Origin: Veillonella tobetsuensis
Lineage (GTDB): Bacteria; Bacillota; Negativicutes; Veillonellales; Veillonellaceae
DNA: 64,000 nt
Direction of reading: 5' to 3'
NCBI RefSeq assembly: GCF_001078375.1
Contig: NZ_BBXI01000009.1
Span: 124,001-188,000 of the forward strand
The notes below the pieces were generated by a model. The model saw nothing but the letters and a program-made list of their open reading frames with translations. It did not search any database and was not told the DNA's origin. This document shows positions 19,979-28,924 of the stretch, in pieces; the first letter of the stretch is position 1, and every line of letters starts with the position of its first letter. Both the position numbers and the translations under genes were made by a program.

Positions 19979-22459
19979 ATGATACCAGAGGTCAAAAAGC
20001 CTAGTGTAGTTTATCAATGTGATGGAGCAAATAAGAAATGGATATGGCCGTATGATTTCAATAGGATTGAAGATATAGCCTTAATTATTGTTGATGCTGA
20101 CGGCACAGAAAGCGTGCAAATAGGAAACATCGATTATGATAAAGAAAGCAAAACTTTAACATATCCTACTGATGGTGATCCGTTAGACAATACGCACAAG
20201 GTTATTCTTGAACGTAGAACACCAATCACTCAAGACACGGATTTGCCTGATGAATATCCTTTCCAAAATATCGAACACATGACAGATAAGGTTACATTGA
20301 TATTGCAAGAAATGCAGGAGAAGATGAATAGAGCCTTATTAATCCGTGTTGATAGCGATGAGGATGCAACTACAGTTGCACGTAAGATTGTAGATACATC
20401 GACAAAGGCAGCAAATGATGCTATAGATGCATATGAAAAAATCAAAGCCGAAAGTGATACTATTAATGCTAATGCAGAAATAATTAAAACATTAGGCGGT
20501 GAAATCACAGAATTAAGCCGTACAGTTGATGATAAACTAGCGACTAGCAATACTGCACTTAATACATCTAGTGCTAATGTAACGAAAGCAGAAAAGCTAG
20601 TGGCAGATGCAAAAGCGTATGCAGGACAAACAACTGTTGATAAGCGTGATATTAATGAGTTGGTGAGCCAAGCACGAACTTTAAAAACTGACATTGATAA
20701 CAAACAAACATCAATCGCAAGTAACGCTATCAAGGCAACAGATGCAGCTAAACGCGCAGAAGTCGCAGCAAGTAAAGCGGAACAAATCGCCTTGCCTAAT
20801 GGTGGTGGTTTGATTACCAAGACAGAAGCTGATACAAAATTTATTCCTAAAGATAGCCTATATGGCATCGTATCTGTTAAAGACTTTGGGGCGGTTGGTG
20901 ATGGTGTAGCAGATGATACCGCATCATTCAAACGTGCTAATGATAATCTTAAAAATAAGATATTGTTAATTCCTAATGGCATCTACAAAATCAATGAGCA
21001 TATCTCATTTGATACAGTTGATAGTGTAATGGATATGGGTACATACAATTCCATTAAGCCGTTCTACCCTACCGAAACACCAATGTTAAAAGGTGCATCA
21101 AACATCGCCTTTGTTAAAAACATCCAATATGGTGATGAGGTTAACCAATGTCAAGGCTTTACCTACAACGATAAAAAGAATGTGTTTTTGTTAGCTTGTA
21201 TTAATAGCGATGGTACAAAACAAAACTTGTACGAACTCAATCCAGATACATTTGAAATCGTAGGTACATATAAGTTTAGCGACCCTGACAAAATGGGTCA
21301 TTGTAACACTATGTGCTACAACAAATACACGAACAAGATTTACCTTGCCAATGGTTTAAAGAATGGTAATAACCTATCTGTATTTAATGCGGATACTATG
21401 ACATTTGAAAAGACCATCACATTGAACGAGCGTGTATTTAATATCGGATATGATCCTATCACACGAACTTATGTGAGCATTGTACCAATTAGCGGTCAAC
21501 AACGCTTACGTGAAGTCAACTTGTACAATGATGATTTCCAAAAGATGAAAACATATCAAATTGACTACCAATACGATGACTTTAACAACAATGGTGCATT
21601 AATGCTTAACGGATGCATCATGAGTGCAACGCTCGGTAGTTTGGTAGAATGCACACCATTTGGCACAGTTAAACAAATCATTGAAATCAATAGAACTACT
21701 GAAATTGAAGATATAGCATACTGCAATGGCAAATTTTATTTTGCGGTGCTAACAGAAAAACCTAGTAAACGGCATCAAGTTGATATTTATGTAGGTAATC
21801 CAAACCGAGATTATCAAAATTCCATTAATACTGCACGATTGGCAACGCTTGATTATCTCAAACTCACAGGCGGTAATGTAAGCGGTTCTATCGTGCTTAA
21901 TAACAATACATTGTTAGAGGGCAAGAAAACCGATGGACATGGTGTGCGTATCGGTAAAGTATCAACATCTGATGCGGTGGAATTGGGAGACCCTAGCGTA
22001 CCTGTATACTTAACTGGTACTACCTTGAAACACTATGACGGCACGGATAGTAGCACAGTATTAACTACTAAACATTATGACAAGGCTATTTACAGCAAGA
22101 CTAAAGCGGACGAAGTATTTGTCAAAAAAGATGATGCAGGTTCATTTGGTTTTCCTTATTCTAAATTAGATACCGCAACAGATTGGAATACACTCACAAC
22201 GCAAGGGTGCTATGAAATTAATTTTGATGGTGGTGATAACAATCCACCACGTTCGCATAAGCAAGGTATGTTGATTGTATTTAACTTTGGAGGTGGCAAA
22301 TTAATCGACCACACGCTACATACATTAAACGGCGAAACATATCATCGTACTTTCATGGCTGATAAATGGGGTAGCTGGGGAAGAGTACAAACATCGTTGA
22401 ATAGCCGATTGCAATTATGGAGTGCTAGCGGAAAAGTAGAGGTGGGTGTAAATGGCTGA
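19979..22459 (+). CDS. Tail fibre / tailspike with T7-type N terminus, 826 aa
   Basis: Receptor-binding protein. The N terminus (about residues 1-120) follows the T7 gp17-like tail-attachment domain (VVYQCDGANKKWIWPYDF, then YDKESKTLTYP and HKVILERRTPITQD). A coiled-coil stem covers about 140-265. At 300-345 is a pectate-lyase-type start, VKDFGAVGDGVADDTASF, usual for beta-helical tailspikes. Residues about 380-615 contain repeated blade-like motifs (FTYNDKKNVFLLAC, MCYNKYTNKIYLANG) that suggest a beta-propeller. The C-terminal part (about 727-815, DWNTLTTQGCYEI to WGSWGRV) matches a pyocin-knob domain. This modular make-up marks it as the likely host-range determinant. Confidence 0.88.
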   Translation: MIPEVKKPSVVYQCDGANKKWIWPYDFNRIEDIALIIVDADGTESVQIGNIDYDKESKTLTYPTDGDPLDNTHKVILERRTPITQDTDLPDEYPFQNIEHMTDKVTLILQEMQEKMNRALLIRVDSDEDATTVARKIVDTSTKAANDAIDAYEKIKAESDTINANAEIIKTLGGEITELSRTVDDKLATSNTALNTSSANVTKAEKLVADAKAYAGQTTVDKRDINELVSQARTLKTDIDNKQTSIASNAIKATDAAKRAEVAASKAEQIALPNGGGLITKTEADTKFIPKDSLYGIVSVKDFGAVGDGVADDTASFKRANDNLKNKILLIPNGIYKINEHISFDTVDSVMDMGTYNSIKPFYPTETPMLKGASNIAFVKNIQYGDEVNQCQGFTYNDKKNVFLLACINSDGTKQNLYELNPDTFEIVGTYKFSDPDKMGHCNTMCYNKYTNKIYLANGLKNGNNLSVFNADTMTFEKTITLNERVFNIGYDPITRTYVSIVPISGQQRLREVNLYNDDFQKMKTYQIDYQYDDFNNNGALMLNGCIMSATLGSLVECTPFGTVKQIIEINRTTEIEDIAYCNGKFYFAVLTEKPSKRHQVDIYVGNPNRDYQNSINTARLATLDYLKLTGGNVSGSIVLNNNTLLEGKKTDGHGVRIGKVSTSDAVELGDPSVPVYLTGTTLKHYDGTDSSTVLTTKHYDKAIYSKTKADEVFVKKDDAGSFGFPYSKLDTATDWNTLTTQGCYEINFDGGDNNPPRSHKQGMLIVFNFGGGKLIDHTLHTLNGETYHRTFMADKWGSWGRVQTSLNSRLQLWSASGKVEVGVNG

Positions 22460-22937
22460 TATAACTATTAACGGGGAAGTTATAGCTACATTAACCGAAA
22501 ACGCAAAAGACATGGGGAATAGTGAGTATTTAAAAATTATAATCGGTAGCAAGTCTTATTACGCTAGGCTTGCTACCGACACGAGCAAGCTGTTTGTGTA
22601 CAAGGAAAACAAAAAACAATATGTACAGAAAGACGCTATCTTTTTTGAAACCTTTCGATACGAAAGAAAGTTCGAAAACTTTGAACAAAGATTTAATTTA
22701 TGGTTGCCAAAAGGGGAATACTCAATCTCACTTGGAGCATCAACAACAATTTCAAAGACAATTACCATTGCAGAGGGGGAAGACGTTGGTATTGTATTTC
22801 AATGTGCAATATATAAAAAAACAGGTAATGGAAACAACCATTTGACAATCATGGATGGGAGTGGAACTCTATGTTACATTCATAACTATAACAATCGAAG
22901 TAATGCATGGTTCACAATATCTAGACAGGGAGATTGA
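22452..22937 (+). CDS. Hypothetical phage protein downstream of fibre, 161 aa
   Basis: Not recognised. It overlaps the fibre gene by eight bases, so it is translationally coupled, and may be a fibre-associated protein or chaperone. The sequence looks beta-rich: MADITINGEVIATLTENA, then SEYLKIIIGSKSYYARL, WLPKGEYSISLGASTTIS, and a terminal NNHLTIMDGSGTLCYIHNYNNRSNAWFTI. The regular strands with Gly/Ser turns suggest a jelly-roll or knob-like fold that could form a tip domain. No signal peptide or membrane segment. Confidence 0.7.
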   Translation: MADITINGEVIATLTENAKDMGNSEYLKIIIGSKSYYARLATDTSKLFVYKENKKQYVQKDAIFFETFRYERKFENFEQRFNLWLPKGEYSISLGASTTISKTITIAEGEDVGIVFQCAIYKKTGNGNNHLTIMDGSGTLCYIHNYNNRSNAWFTISRQGD

Positions 22938-22957
22938 TTATTCGTAGGGAGATACAG

Positions 22958-23500
22958 ATGATTGAAATATTTTTACCGATGTTTGATGAGGTGTTTAACG
23001 TGAGTGAGGCAGTACGAATTTCATTAGCTATATTTACAAGTGTGATACTTGTATTTGTAGATACATTTCTAAGGGTGTTTGTTGAGGCTAGAAACTACAA
23101 TCTAGCAACTAAGAGAGAAGTTACAATTAAAAATACTTTACTGGCTATCCTGTGGCGAGGGTGGGCGGTAGTAGAAATTGACGGAAAGAAAAAGCGATTT
23201 TTAGTTAGCAACAAGCTGCGAGCAGACATGACCAAGAAATTGGTTATGTCTTATCCGTGGCTTTTTTTGTTGTCATTTATATTGTTGACATTGCCAGATG
23301 TAGAAGTACCTGTAATAGGCAAGGTAGATGTATTTTTAAGTACTTTGATGTATTTGATACCTATATTCATCGAGTTGGCAAGTTGTGTGGAAAACATGAT
23401 TGAACTTGAATTTGTTGAAACGATATGGTTCAAGCGTGCGATTGAATTATTTAAACAGGTGATAGGGTTCGTTAAATCAGTAAAGGAAGCGATTAAATGA
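22958..23500 (+). CDS. Holin-like membrane protein, 180 aa
   Basis: Probable holin of the lysis cassette. Three hydrophobic segments are visible: about residues 21-41 (ISLAIFTSVILVFVDTFLRVF, containing an Asp), about 97-113 (YPWLFLLSFILLTLPDV) and about 122-140 (FLSTLMYLIPIFIELAS). The ending ELASCVENMIEL recalls the E-xx-S-xx-EN signature of the phage_holin_4_1 family. The start is taken at ATG 22958, six bases after AGGGAG, not at the upstream TTG 22934. It overlaps the next small gene by an ATGA junction. Confidence 0.62.
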   Translation: MIEIFLPMFDEVFNVSEAVRISLAIFTSVILVFVDTFLRVFVEARNYNLATKREVTIKNTLLAILWRGWAVVEIDGKKKRFLVSNKLRADMTKKLVMSYPWLFLLSFILLTLPDVEVPVIGKVDVFLSTLMYLIPIFIELASCVENMIELEFVETIWFKRAIELFKQVIGFVKSVKEAIK

Positions 23501-23670
23501 TTGAAAAAATAAGTATACGAGAAGTACTGACAATCATCATATTAGGAACTGTAAATATAATGGCTATCCTATATGGTTACAACGAGTTGGCGATGAGTAT
23601 ATCGTCAGGATTGGTTGGATACCTAGGCGGACGTGAAAGTAATAGAAAGGAGCAACAAAAATGGAATTAG
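23497..23670 (+). CDS. Small membrane protein in lysis cassette, 57 aa
   Basis: A short gene that overlaps both neighbours: its ATG shares four bases (ATGA) with the stop of the holin-like gene, and its end runs ten bases into the endolysin start. The product has a hydrophobic helix at about residues 10-28 (LTIIILGTVNIMAILYGY), a second mildly hydrophobic Gly-rich segment (MSISSGLVGYLGG, about 33-45) and a charged C terminus (RESNRKEQQKWN). This layout fits a two-helix class II holin or antiholin. Assigned by context and topology only. Confidence 0.65.
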   Translation: MIEKISIREVLTIIILGTVNIMAILYGYNELAMSISSGLVGYLGGRESNRKEQQKWN

Positions 23671-24317
23671 GCGGATTAAGTGCTGTATACGAAAGCAATG
23701 GAAACCCTGCTTGTGTATCAAGTGGTGTTAATGATGCAGGCGGTATTTCTTATGGCACGTATCAATTAGCTAGTAATTGCGGTAGCGTTGATGAATTTCT
23801 AGGTTGGGGGTTACGACAAGGCGGATTTTATACAGACTACGCAAGAGCATTGGTGGATAGTGGTGAAATCAATAGTGATGAGTTTATCGACCAATGGAAA
23901 GAACTCGGTGCTATTGATAGACAAGGATTTGCACAGATGCAACATGACTACATCAAGGCTAAATACTATGATGTAGCGTGTAAATTGTTACAAGATAACC
24001 TGTTCCATGTGGATAAACACTCCGACACATTGAAAGATGTGATATGGAGTAGAACAGTACAATATGGTGTAGGCAATATCGTTGATATGTTCAACGATGC
24101 ATTGAAGTTAATGGAAAAGGCTTTGAATTTAGAATTGCCTAATCTATCCTACGTTGATGATAAGCGGTTCGACTATGACATCATCGCTTGTATCTATGAT
24201 GTATGTATGACTACTGCATGGAATAATAGCGTGTTGCGTGATAATTTGAACGAGCGTTTCGCCGATGAAAAGTTTAGAGCGTTGGAAATGCTACAAAATG
24301 AATTAAACGAGGTGTAA
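23661..24317 (+). CDS. Endolysin (peptidoglycan hydrolase), 218 aa
   Basis: Likely muralytic enzyme. The N terminus, with LSAVYESNGNPACVSSG and DAGGISYGTYQLAS (residues 6-38), has the arrangement seen in a lysozyme-like family found in phage endolysins and in VgrG-linked effectors: an early Glu (E11) before S-N-G, then GG-SYG-YQ. The remainder is helical. No signal peptide, so export should depend on the holin. Placed between a small membrane protein and a spanin-like protein. A strong ribosome binding site (agaaaggagcaac) precedes ATG 23661. The precise bond cleaved cannot be read from sequence. Confidence 0.7.
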   Translation: MELGGLSAVYESNGNPACVSSGVNDAGGISYGTYQLASNCGSVDEFLGWGLRQGGFYTDYARALVDSGEINSDEFIDQWKELGAIDRQGFAQMQHDYIKAKYYDVACKLLQDNLFHVDKHSDTLKDVIWSRTVQYGVGNIVDMFNDALKLMEKALNLELPNLSYVDDKRFDYDIIACIYDVCMTTAWNNSVLRDNLNERFADEKFRALEMLQNELNEV

Positions 24318-24320
24318 GCC

Positions 24321-24893
24321 ATGTTAATTAGTAAGTTGGTACAAACTATCAAGGAACACTACAAAATAGCCGTAGCGATTGCCCTATGCGTTTTTATCGC
24401 TATTGTAGGTGTAGTAATATATCATCACAAACAAAAAGAATTAGAAAAGCCTGTTATTCTTACACAAGAGCAGGCTAAATCACCTACAGAATTGTCAAAA
24501 ACAATTCATGTTACTAAAACGGAAGCACAGGAAGTTATTTCCAAAAAGGAAAGAACACAACCGATAGCGACTTATTACACACAAGCACCTACAGTTGAAG
24601 TTGCAGCAGAACAGGTGAAACAGGATATTGCACATAGCAATCCTAACCTACCAAAAGTGGCTACTGAAAAATCTGATAGAACCGCAGTAGTTGCTAACAC
24701 CGATGAACAAAAAGTCGATGTATATAAAATCAATCTAAACAAAGTACATAAGATAAAAGCTGGTGTTACTTTGATAGATAATAAAGCCTATGAAACTATA
24801 GGCTATCAAGCAGGTAAGTTTGAAGTGTTAACACATTTCAATGGACAACATTTAGAGGGCGCTAGCGCACTTTACACAGTAAAGGAATGGTGA
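24321..24893 (+). CDS. Spanin-like inner-membrane protein, 190 aa
   Basis: One N-terminal membrane anchor (about residues 15-34, IAVAIALCVFIAIVGVVIY) followed by HHKQKELEK and a long hydrophilic periplasmic part rich in Thr, Glu, Lys and Gln. The position after the endolysin and the topology match an i-spanin (Rz-type), which with an outer-membrane partner disrupts the outer membrane at the last lysis step; that would make sense in a diderm host. No embedded lipoprotein (Rz1) gene was found in the overlapping frames, so the partner is missing or unrecognised. The C terminus (GVTLIDNKAYETIGYQAG and on) looks like a small folded domain. Confidence 0.55.
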   Translation: MLISKLVQTIKEHYKIAVAIALCVFIAIVGVVIYHHKQKELEKPVILTQEQAKSPTELSKTIHVTKTEAQEVISKKERTQPIATYYTQAPTVEVAAEQVKQDIAHSNPNLPKVATEKSDRTAVVANTDEQKVDVYKINLNKVHKIKAGVTLIDNKAYETIGYQAGKFEVLTHFNGQHLEGASALYTVKEW

Positions 24894-24908
24894 TCTAAAT
24901 ATCTCCGA

Positions 24909-24948
24909 GTTGCACGGCTTGCAACAATCAACTGTTAATTGACAGTTG
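24909..24948 (+). other. Two adjacent small hairpins before last prophage gene
   Basis: GTTGCA-N5-TGCAAC (24909-24925) followed after three bases by CAACTGT-N6-ACAGTTG (24929-24948), neither followed by a T tract. They lie between the spanin-like gene and the 54-residue gene and could stabilise or separate transcripts, or be a small operator. Function unknown. Confidence 0.5.
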
Positions 24949-24983
24949 GAAAGCATTACTTTATAACTGAAAGGAATAACACA

Positions 24984-25148
24984 ATGGCACAAGTATTTAC
25001 ATTTGAAGGAAAAACACATCAATTCGCAGAAGATATTCAACCTAACAAAGAGGGGTTATATATGGCAACTCTAAAAGACGGCGATAACGTAACATGTGAA
25101 ATGTGGTTTGTAAACGGCGAACTACACCGATTAATTGAATTAGACTAA
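24984..25148 (+). CDS. Small phage-end protein, 54 aa
   Basis: Unrecognised small protein (MAQVFTFEGKTHQFAEDI, ending VNGELHRLIELD) that looks like a compact beta-sheet unit. ATG 24984 follows aaagga at the right distance; a longer in-frame reading from TTG 24939 runs through the hairpin at 24929-24948 and has no binding site. It is separately placed after the lysis genes, immediately before the final terminator, a position where prophages often carry lysogeny-expressed cargo. No function can be assigned. Confidence 0.65.
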   Translation: MAQVFTFEGKTHQFAEDIQPNKEGLYMATLKDGDNVTCEMWFVNGELHRLIELD

Positions 25149-25155
25149 ACGTATT

Positions 25156-25187
25156 AGAGGGTAGCGTAATTGCTACCCTCTTTTTTT
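25156..25187 (+). terminator. Strong terminator at prophage right end
   Basis: Ten-base-pair perfect stem AGAGGGTAGC / GCTACCCTCT with a six-base loop and a run of T residues. It should insulate smc from prophage transcription. Confidence 0.92.
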
Positions 25188-25189
25188 AT

Positions 25190-25211
25190 TTCGTCAAATA
25201 TTCGTCAAATA
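25190..25211. repeat. Tandem 11-bp repeat, candidate prophage attachment site region
   Basis: TTCGTCAAATA occurs twice in direct tandem (25190-25200 and 25201-25211), just between the prophage terminator and the host smc promoter. It could be part of attR or integrase arm-type sites. The left end of the prophage is not in the window, so the duplicated core cannot be tested here. Confidence 0.45.
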
Positions 25212-25296
25212 TTAGATTTGAAATATTATATTTTGTTGCAAATATTAACTTATAGTGTTCACATAACTGTATATGTTGCGTGTATTTGTAATTATT

Positions 25297-25325
25297 TTGA
25301 ATTTCGTATGTTTATAGCTTATAAT
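25297..25325 (+). promoter_or_regulatory. smc promoter (sigma-A type)
   Basis: TTGAAT at 25297-25302 and TATAAT at 25320-25325 with a 17-base spacer, 45 bases before the smc start codon. It lies outside the repeat at the prophage end, so integration left it intact. Confidence 0.8.
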
Positions 25326-25369
25326 TAAAGATATGATTTAATGGGGTTATACTAAGAAAGGAGGCAGTC

Positions 25370-28300
25370 ATGCAATTACTGCGGCTAGAATTAAAAGGAT
25401 TTAAATCCTTTGCTGATAAAACAGTTGTGAAATTCTCCCCAGGGATGACTGCCGTTATTGGTCCTAACGGGAGTGGTAAAAGTAATATTACGGATGCTAT
25501 GAAATGGGTTCTAGGGGAATCCAATGTGCGTAATTTACGGGGCCAACGTGCAGAGGATATCATTTTCTCTGGCACAGAAAAACGAAAACCGATGAGTGCT
25601 GCCGAGGTTACCCTTGTATTTGATAATGCAGATGGTCAACTCGATGTGGATATGCAAGAGGTGGCCATTACACGTCGTATCTATCGGACAGGTGAAAGTG
25701 AATTCCTCATCAATAAACGGACATGCCGTTTAAAGGATATTCACTTGTTATTAGCTGATACAGGCCTTGGCAAAGATTCGATGGCTATCATTGGGCAAAA
25801 TCGTATCGATGCTATTCTTAATAGTAAACCAGAAGAACGTCGCCTTATATTTGAGGACGTTGCAGGCATTTCTCGTTTTAAAATTAATAAAGAAGATGCT
25901 TTGCGTCGTATTGCGAGCACAGACCGTAATATGGAACGTGTTCGTGATATTATGGCTACTATTGAGGAGCAGTTAGAGCCTCTTGCTGAAAAAGCGGAAA
26001 TGACGAAAAAGTATATGGCATTAAGCCGTAGTAAGCGTGAATATGATGGTATTATAGGCTTTCACAATTATAAGACTGCTGATCGACTATTAACACGTGC
26101 AGAAAATGATAATATTGCATTAAAGGACGAAGAAATTGAATTGCAAACTCAATTATCTACCCTCGATGCACGACGTCATACTTTACAAGCTGAAAATGCA
26201 AAGGATCAAGAACAATTAAAATCTTGGGAAGCACAGTTTAGCGATAAGCAACGAGAAGAAGAACGCATTAATGGTAATGTCACGCTTTTAGAAGAACAGT
26301 TGCGTACAACAAAGCGTGAAGTAGAGGATACGTCTTTGCGAATTAGTGAGGCGAAAGCATCCAAAAAGGGCGAAGAGCAACAATTGCTTATTCTTGAACG
26401 CCTTATTGAAGACGAAACATCCCAATTAGATGCTGAACTCATTCAGTTTGCAACATTAGAGACTAAATATAAAGAGGCTGTTGCTCAACTAGAGATGGAA
26501 CAATCATCGTGGAAGACTTTAGAGAGTGATAGACAGGCGTATCAACAACGCCAATTAGATATAGTTGCTAGCATTGAAACGTCAAAGGCTACATTACGAA
26601 ACTTGGAAGGGCGTAAGTCTGAGTCTGTAGCGCAAGTCGAAACCTTAGAGGCGGAAATTAAAGAGGTTCAGTCGAATCTAGCAGTAGCCAAGTGCGAACA
26701 TGAATCATTAGAAACTCAATTCAATGGATTATCGGAGAAGAGAAAATCCTTACTTGATGAAGAACGATCTGCAACAGAGCGTTTGCGTGAGGCGAGAAAA
26801 TCATTAAATCGCATGAGTAGCGATGTACAAAAAGCACAGGGGCGCTTAGAACTACTGGCACAATGGGCAGAGCAGCATGAGGGCTACTTGGAAGGTACGA
26901 AAAATATCCTTAATGGTAAAGGCCCTTGGCGTGAGGCTGTAAAAGGTGCCGTCGGTGATTTATTTACTGTAAATAATCGTTTTACCGTTGCTATTGAAAT
27001 TGCATTAGGTGGTAGTGTTAACCACGTTGTAACAACAACAGCAAAGGCTGCCTCAGAAGGTGTTACATTCTTAAAATCGATTCAAGGTGGACGCGTTACG
27101 TTCTTACCTATGGAATCGGTGAAGGGCCGCCCTTATGATACACCAGCTTTATCGGAAGATGGCGTGATTGGCACTGCTGTCGATTGTATTGAATTTGATG
27201 CTGTATATAGTCATATATTCCAATATTTATTAGGTCGTACATTAGTTGTAGAAACAATGGAACGAGCTATTGAATTACAAAAGAAATATAATCAGCAGTT
27301 ACGCATCGTTACATTAACGGGTGAGCAATTTCAACCGGGCGGTTCCTTAACAGGTGGTGCAACGAAGAAAAAACGTAGTTCCTTGTTAAGTCGGCGTGAA
27401 GAGGCTTTGCGTTTAGAGTCCGAATTAGCTTCTGTAGAAGAGCGTACGACGCAACTTGAACAGCAAATAAAGAATGAAGAGAATCGTATTGAGAGGGCAC
27501 AACAAGAGCGTAGTGTATTAGATGAACAATATCAACATACAAATCTCTTATATTCTGCTAGTCAAACGAAGATTCAGAATATTGAAAATCAATTAGAACG
27601 TAAAAACCGTGTTCTTAATGAAGAACGTGAAAGGATTGTTCAAATTGATATAGAGTTGGGACAAACGAAACATCTACTTTCACAATCAGAATCGGAATTA
27701 GCCGCGTTGCATAATTCACCTGAGCAGCAAGGTGACCAGTCGGCTATTATGGAGCGATTAAGCACCTTGCAAAAGGCACAGCAAGAAGCATACGAGGCAT
27801 TTACTGCGTCTAGATTACTGTGTGAACGATTAGAAGATACATTAGAAGAGCGTAAGTTACAACAAGAACAACGAAAACAAAGCTTAGAAACTATAGTCAC
27901 TCGTTTAGCGCCTCTAATGGCATTGTTACAATCAAGCCAAGAGCGATTAAACGTAACTATACCAGACCAAATTCGGGTTGCAAAAGAGTCTCTTGATGCA
28001 ATTAGAAAAGAAGTTGAAAAGCTTCGTGTTTTACGTGATGAAGCATATCAGTCTACATCAGGTGCACGAGAAGAAATCGAGTCTATTTTATCGGAACAAG
28101 ATCGACTTAATCAACGCTATAAGGTCGTTCAGAATCGTCTAGTTGAGGCTGAAGGTAAATTGACGCGATACCGTATGGATTGTGAGCGGTCTATAGAGGA
28201 TTTGAATAAGTTAGGATACTCGCTCGAGGATGCACAGCACATCCATATTGAAGGTTCTGTTAATGACTGGAAGATGGAACAAGCTCGACTCATGGCAGAA

Positions 28301-28924
28301 ATTGCTGAACTTGGATCTGTTAATCCTAACGCTGTTGAGGAATATGAAGAAACGAAAACCCGTTACGATTTCTTATCGAATCAATTAGCAGATCTCGATA
28401 TAGCAAAAGAGCAATTACAAGCGGTAATCGCTGAAATGGATAAGGCTATGAGTACGCAGCTTTACGATGTATTAGATGTAGTAGGTCAACGTTTCCAAGA
28501 GGTGTTTAGTCAACTCTTTGGTGGTGGTACTGCTCAGATTGTACTGACAGATCCAGATAATATTTTGACTGGTGGCATTGACTTTTACATTCAACCACCA
28601 GGGAAAAAGCGTCAACAATTGACCTTATTATCCGGTGGAGAACGGGCATTAACGGTTATAGCTTTATTGTTCTCATTCTTAGATTATCGTCCAGCCCCAT
28701 TCTGTGTGCTTGACGAAGTTGATGCTGCCTTAGATGAGGCTAATGTAGAGAGATTTAGTTCATATCTAAATCGCGTAAATAAAGAAACGCAATTTATCGT
28801 TGTATCACACCGTAAAAAGACGATGGAAGCTGCCGAAGTATTACAAGGTGTAACCATGGTTGAACGTGGCGTGTCACGATTATTGACTGTTTCATTTGAA
28901 GATGTGAAGGAGGATCTAGCATAA
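25370..28924 (+). CDS. smc: Chromosome segregation ATPase Smc, 1184 aa
   Basis: Condensin subunit that organises and helps segregate the chromosome with ScpA and ScpB. All parts are visible: Walker A GPNGSGKSN (residues 31-39), N-terminal coiled coil, hinge at about 520-640 (GAVGDLFTVNNRFTVAIEIALGG), C-terminal coiled coil, ABC signature LSGGERAL near 1084 and Walker B FCVLDEVDAALDEAN near 1110. Length is typical. Start ATG 25370 follows aaaggagg. Its stop codon overlaps the ftsY start (TAATG), the classic firmicute smc-ftsY pairing. Confidence 0.98.
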   Translation: MQLLRLELKGFKSFADKTVVKFSPGMTAVIGPNGSGKSNITDAMKWVLGESNVRNLRGQRAEDIIFSGTEKRKPMSAAEVTLVFDNADGQLDVDMQEVAITRRIYRTGESEFLINKRTCRLKDIHLLLADTGLGKDSMAIIGQNRIDAILNSKPEERRLIFEDVAGISRFKINKEDALRRIASTDRNMERVRDIMATIEEQLEPLAEKAEMTKKYMALSRSKREYDGIIGFHNYKTADRLLTRAENDNIALKDEEIELQTQLSTLDARRHTLQAENAKDQEQLKSWEAQFSDKQREEERINGNVTLLEEQLRTTKREVEDTSLRISEAKASKKGEEQQLLILERLIEDETSQLDAELIQFATLETKYKEAVAQLEMEQSSWKTLESDRQAYQQRQLDIVASIETSKATLRNLEGRKSESVAQVETLEAEIKEVQSNLAVAKCEHESLETQFNGLSEKRKSLLDEERSATERLREARKSLNRMSSDVQKAQGRLELLAQWAEQHEGYLEGTKNILNGKGPWREAVKGAVGDLFTVNNRFTVAIEIALGGSVNHVVTTTAKAASEGVTFLKSIQGGRVTFLPMESVKGRPYDTPALSEDGVIGTAVDCIEFDAVYSHIFQYLLGRTLVVETMERAIELQKKYNQQLRIVTLTGEQFQPGGSLTGGATKKKRSSLLSRREEALRLESELASVEERTTQLEQQIKNEENRIERAQQERSVLDEQYQHTNLLYSASQTKIQNIENQLERKNRVLNEERERIVQIDIELGQTKHLLSQSESELAALHNSPEQQGDQSAIMERLSTLQKAQQEAYEAFTASRLLCERLEDTLEERKLQQEQRKQSLETIVTRLAPLMALLQSSQERLNVTIPDQIRVAKESLDAIRKEVEKLRVLRDEAYQSTSGAREEIESILSEQDRLNQRYKVVQNRLVEAEGKLTRYRMDCERSIEDLNKLGYSLEDAQHIHIEGSVNDWKMEQARLMAEIAELGSVNPNAVEEYEETKTRYDFLSNQLADLDIAKEQLQAVIAEMDKAMSTQLYDVLDVVGQRFQEVFSQLFGGGTAQIVLTDPDNILTGGIDFYIQPPGKKRQQLTLLSGGERALTVIALLFSFLDYRPAPFCVLDEVDAALDEANVERFSSYLNRVNKETQFIVVSHRKKTMEAAEVLQGVTMVERGVSRLLTVSFEDVKEDLA

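Larger units (their letters stand above)
1..25211. mobile_element. Right (late-gene) part of a podovirus-type prophage
   Basis: A continuous block of plus-strand phage genes in canonical short-tailed phage order: terminase, portal, scaffold, capsid, cement, tail tube A and B, internal virion proteins, tail fibre, lysis. The combination of Bbp19-like and Bbp16-like proteins with T7-type tail tube proteins resembles Bordetella BPP-1-like podoviruses. Integrase, repressor and replication genes are not in the window and must lie to the left. The right limit is inferred: the last phage gene is closed by a strong terminator at 25156-25187, a tandem 11-bp repeat follows, and the smc promoter starts about 85 bases further on. 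All structural genes appear intact, so this could be an inducible prophage. Confidence 0.88.

Noticed and set aside
20230-20982. 250-residue minus-strand open frame inside the tail fibre gene
   Set aside because: Opposite the Ala/Lys-rich coiled-coil stem, which yields long antisense frames; its translation is Ser/Ala/Leu/Val-rich without motifs.
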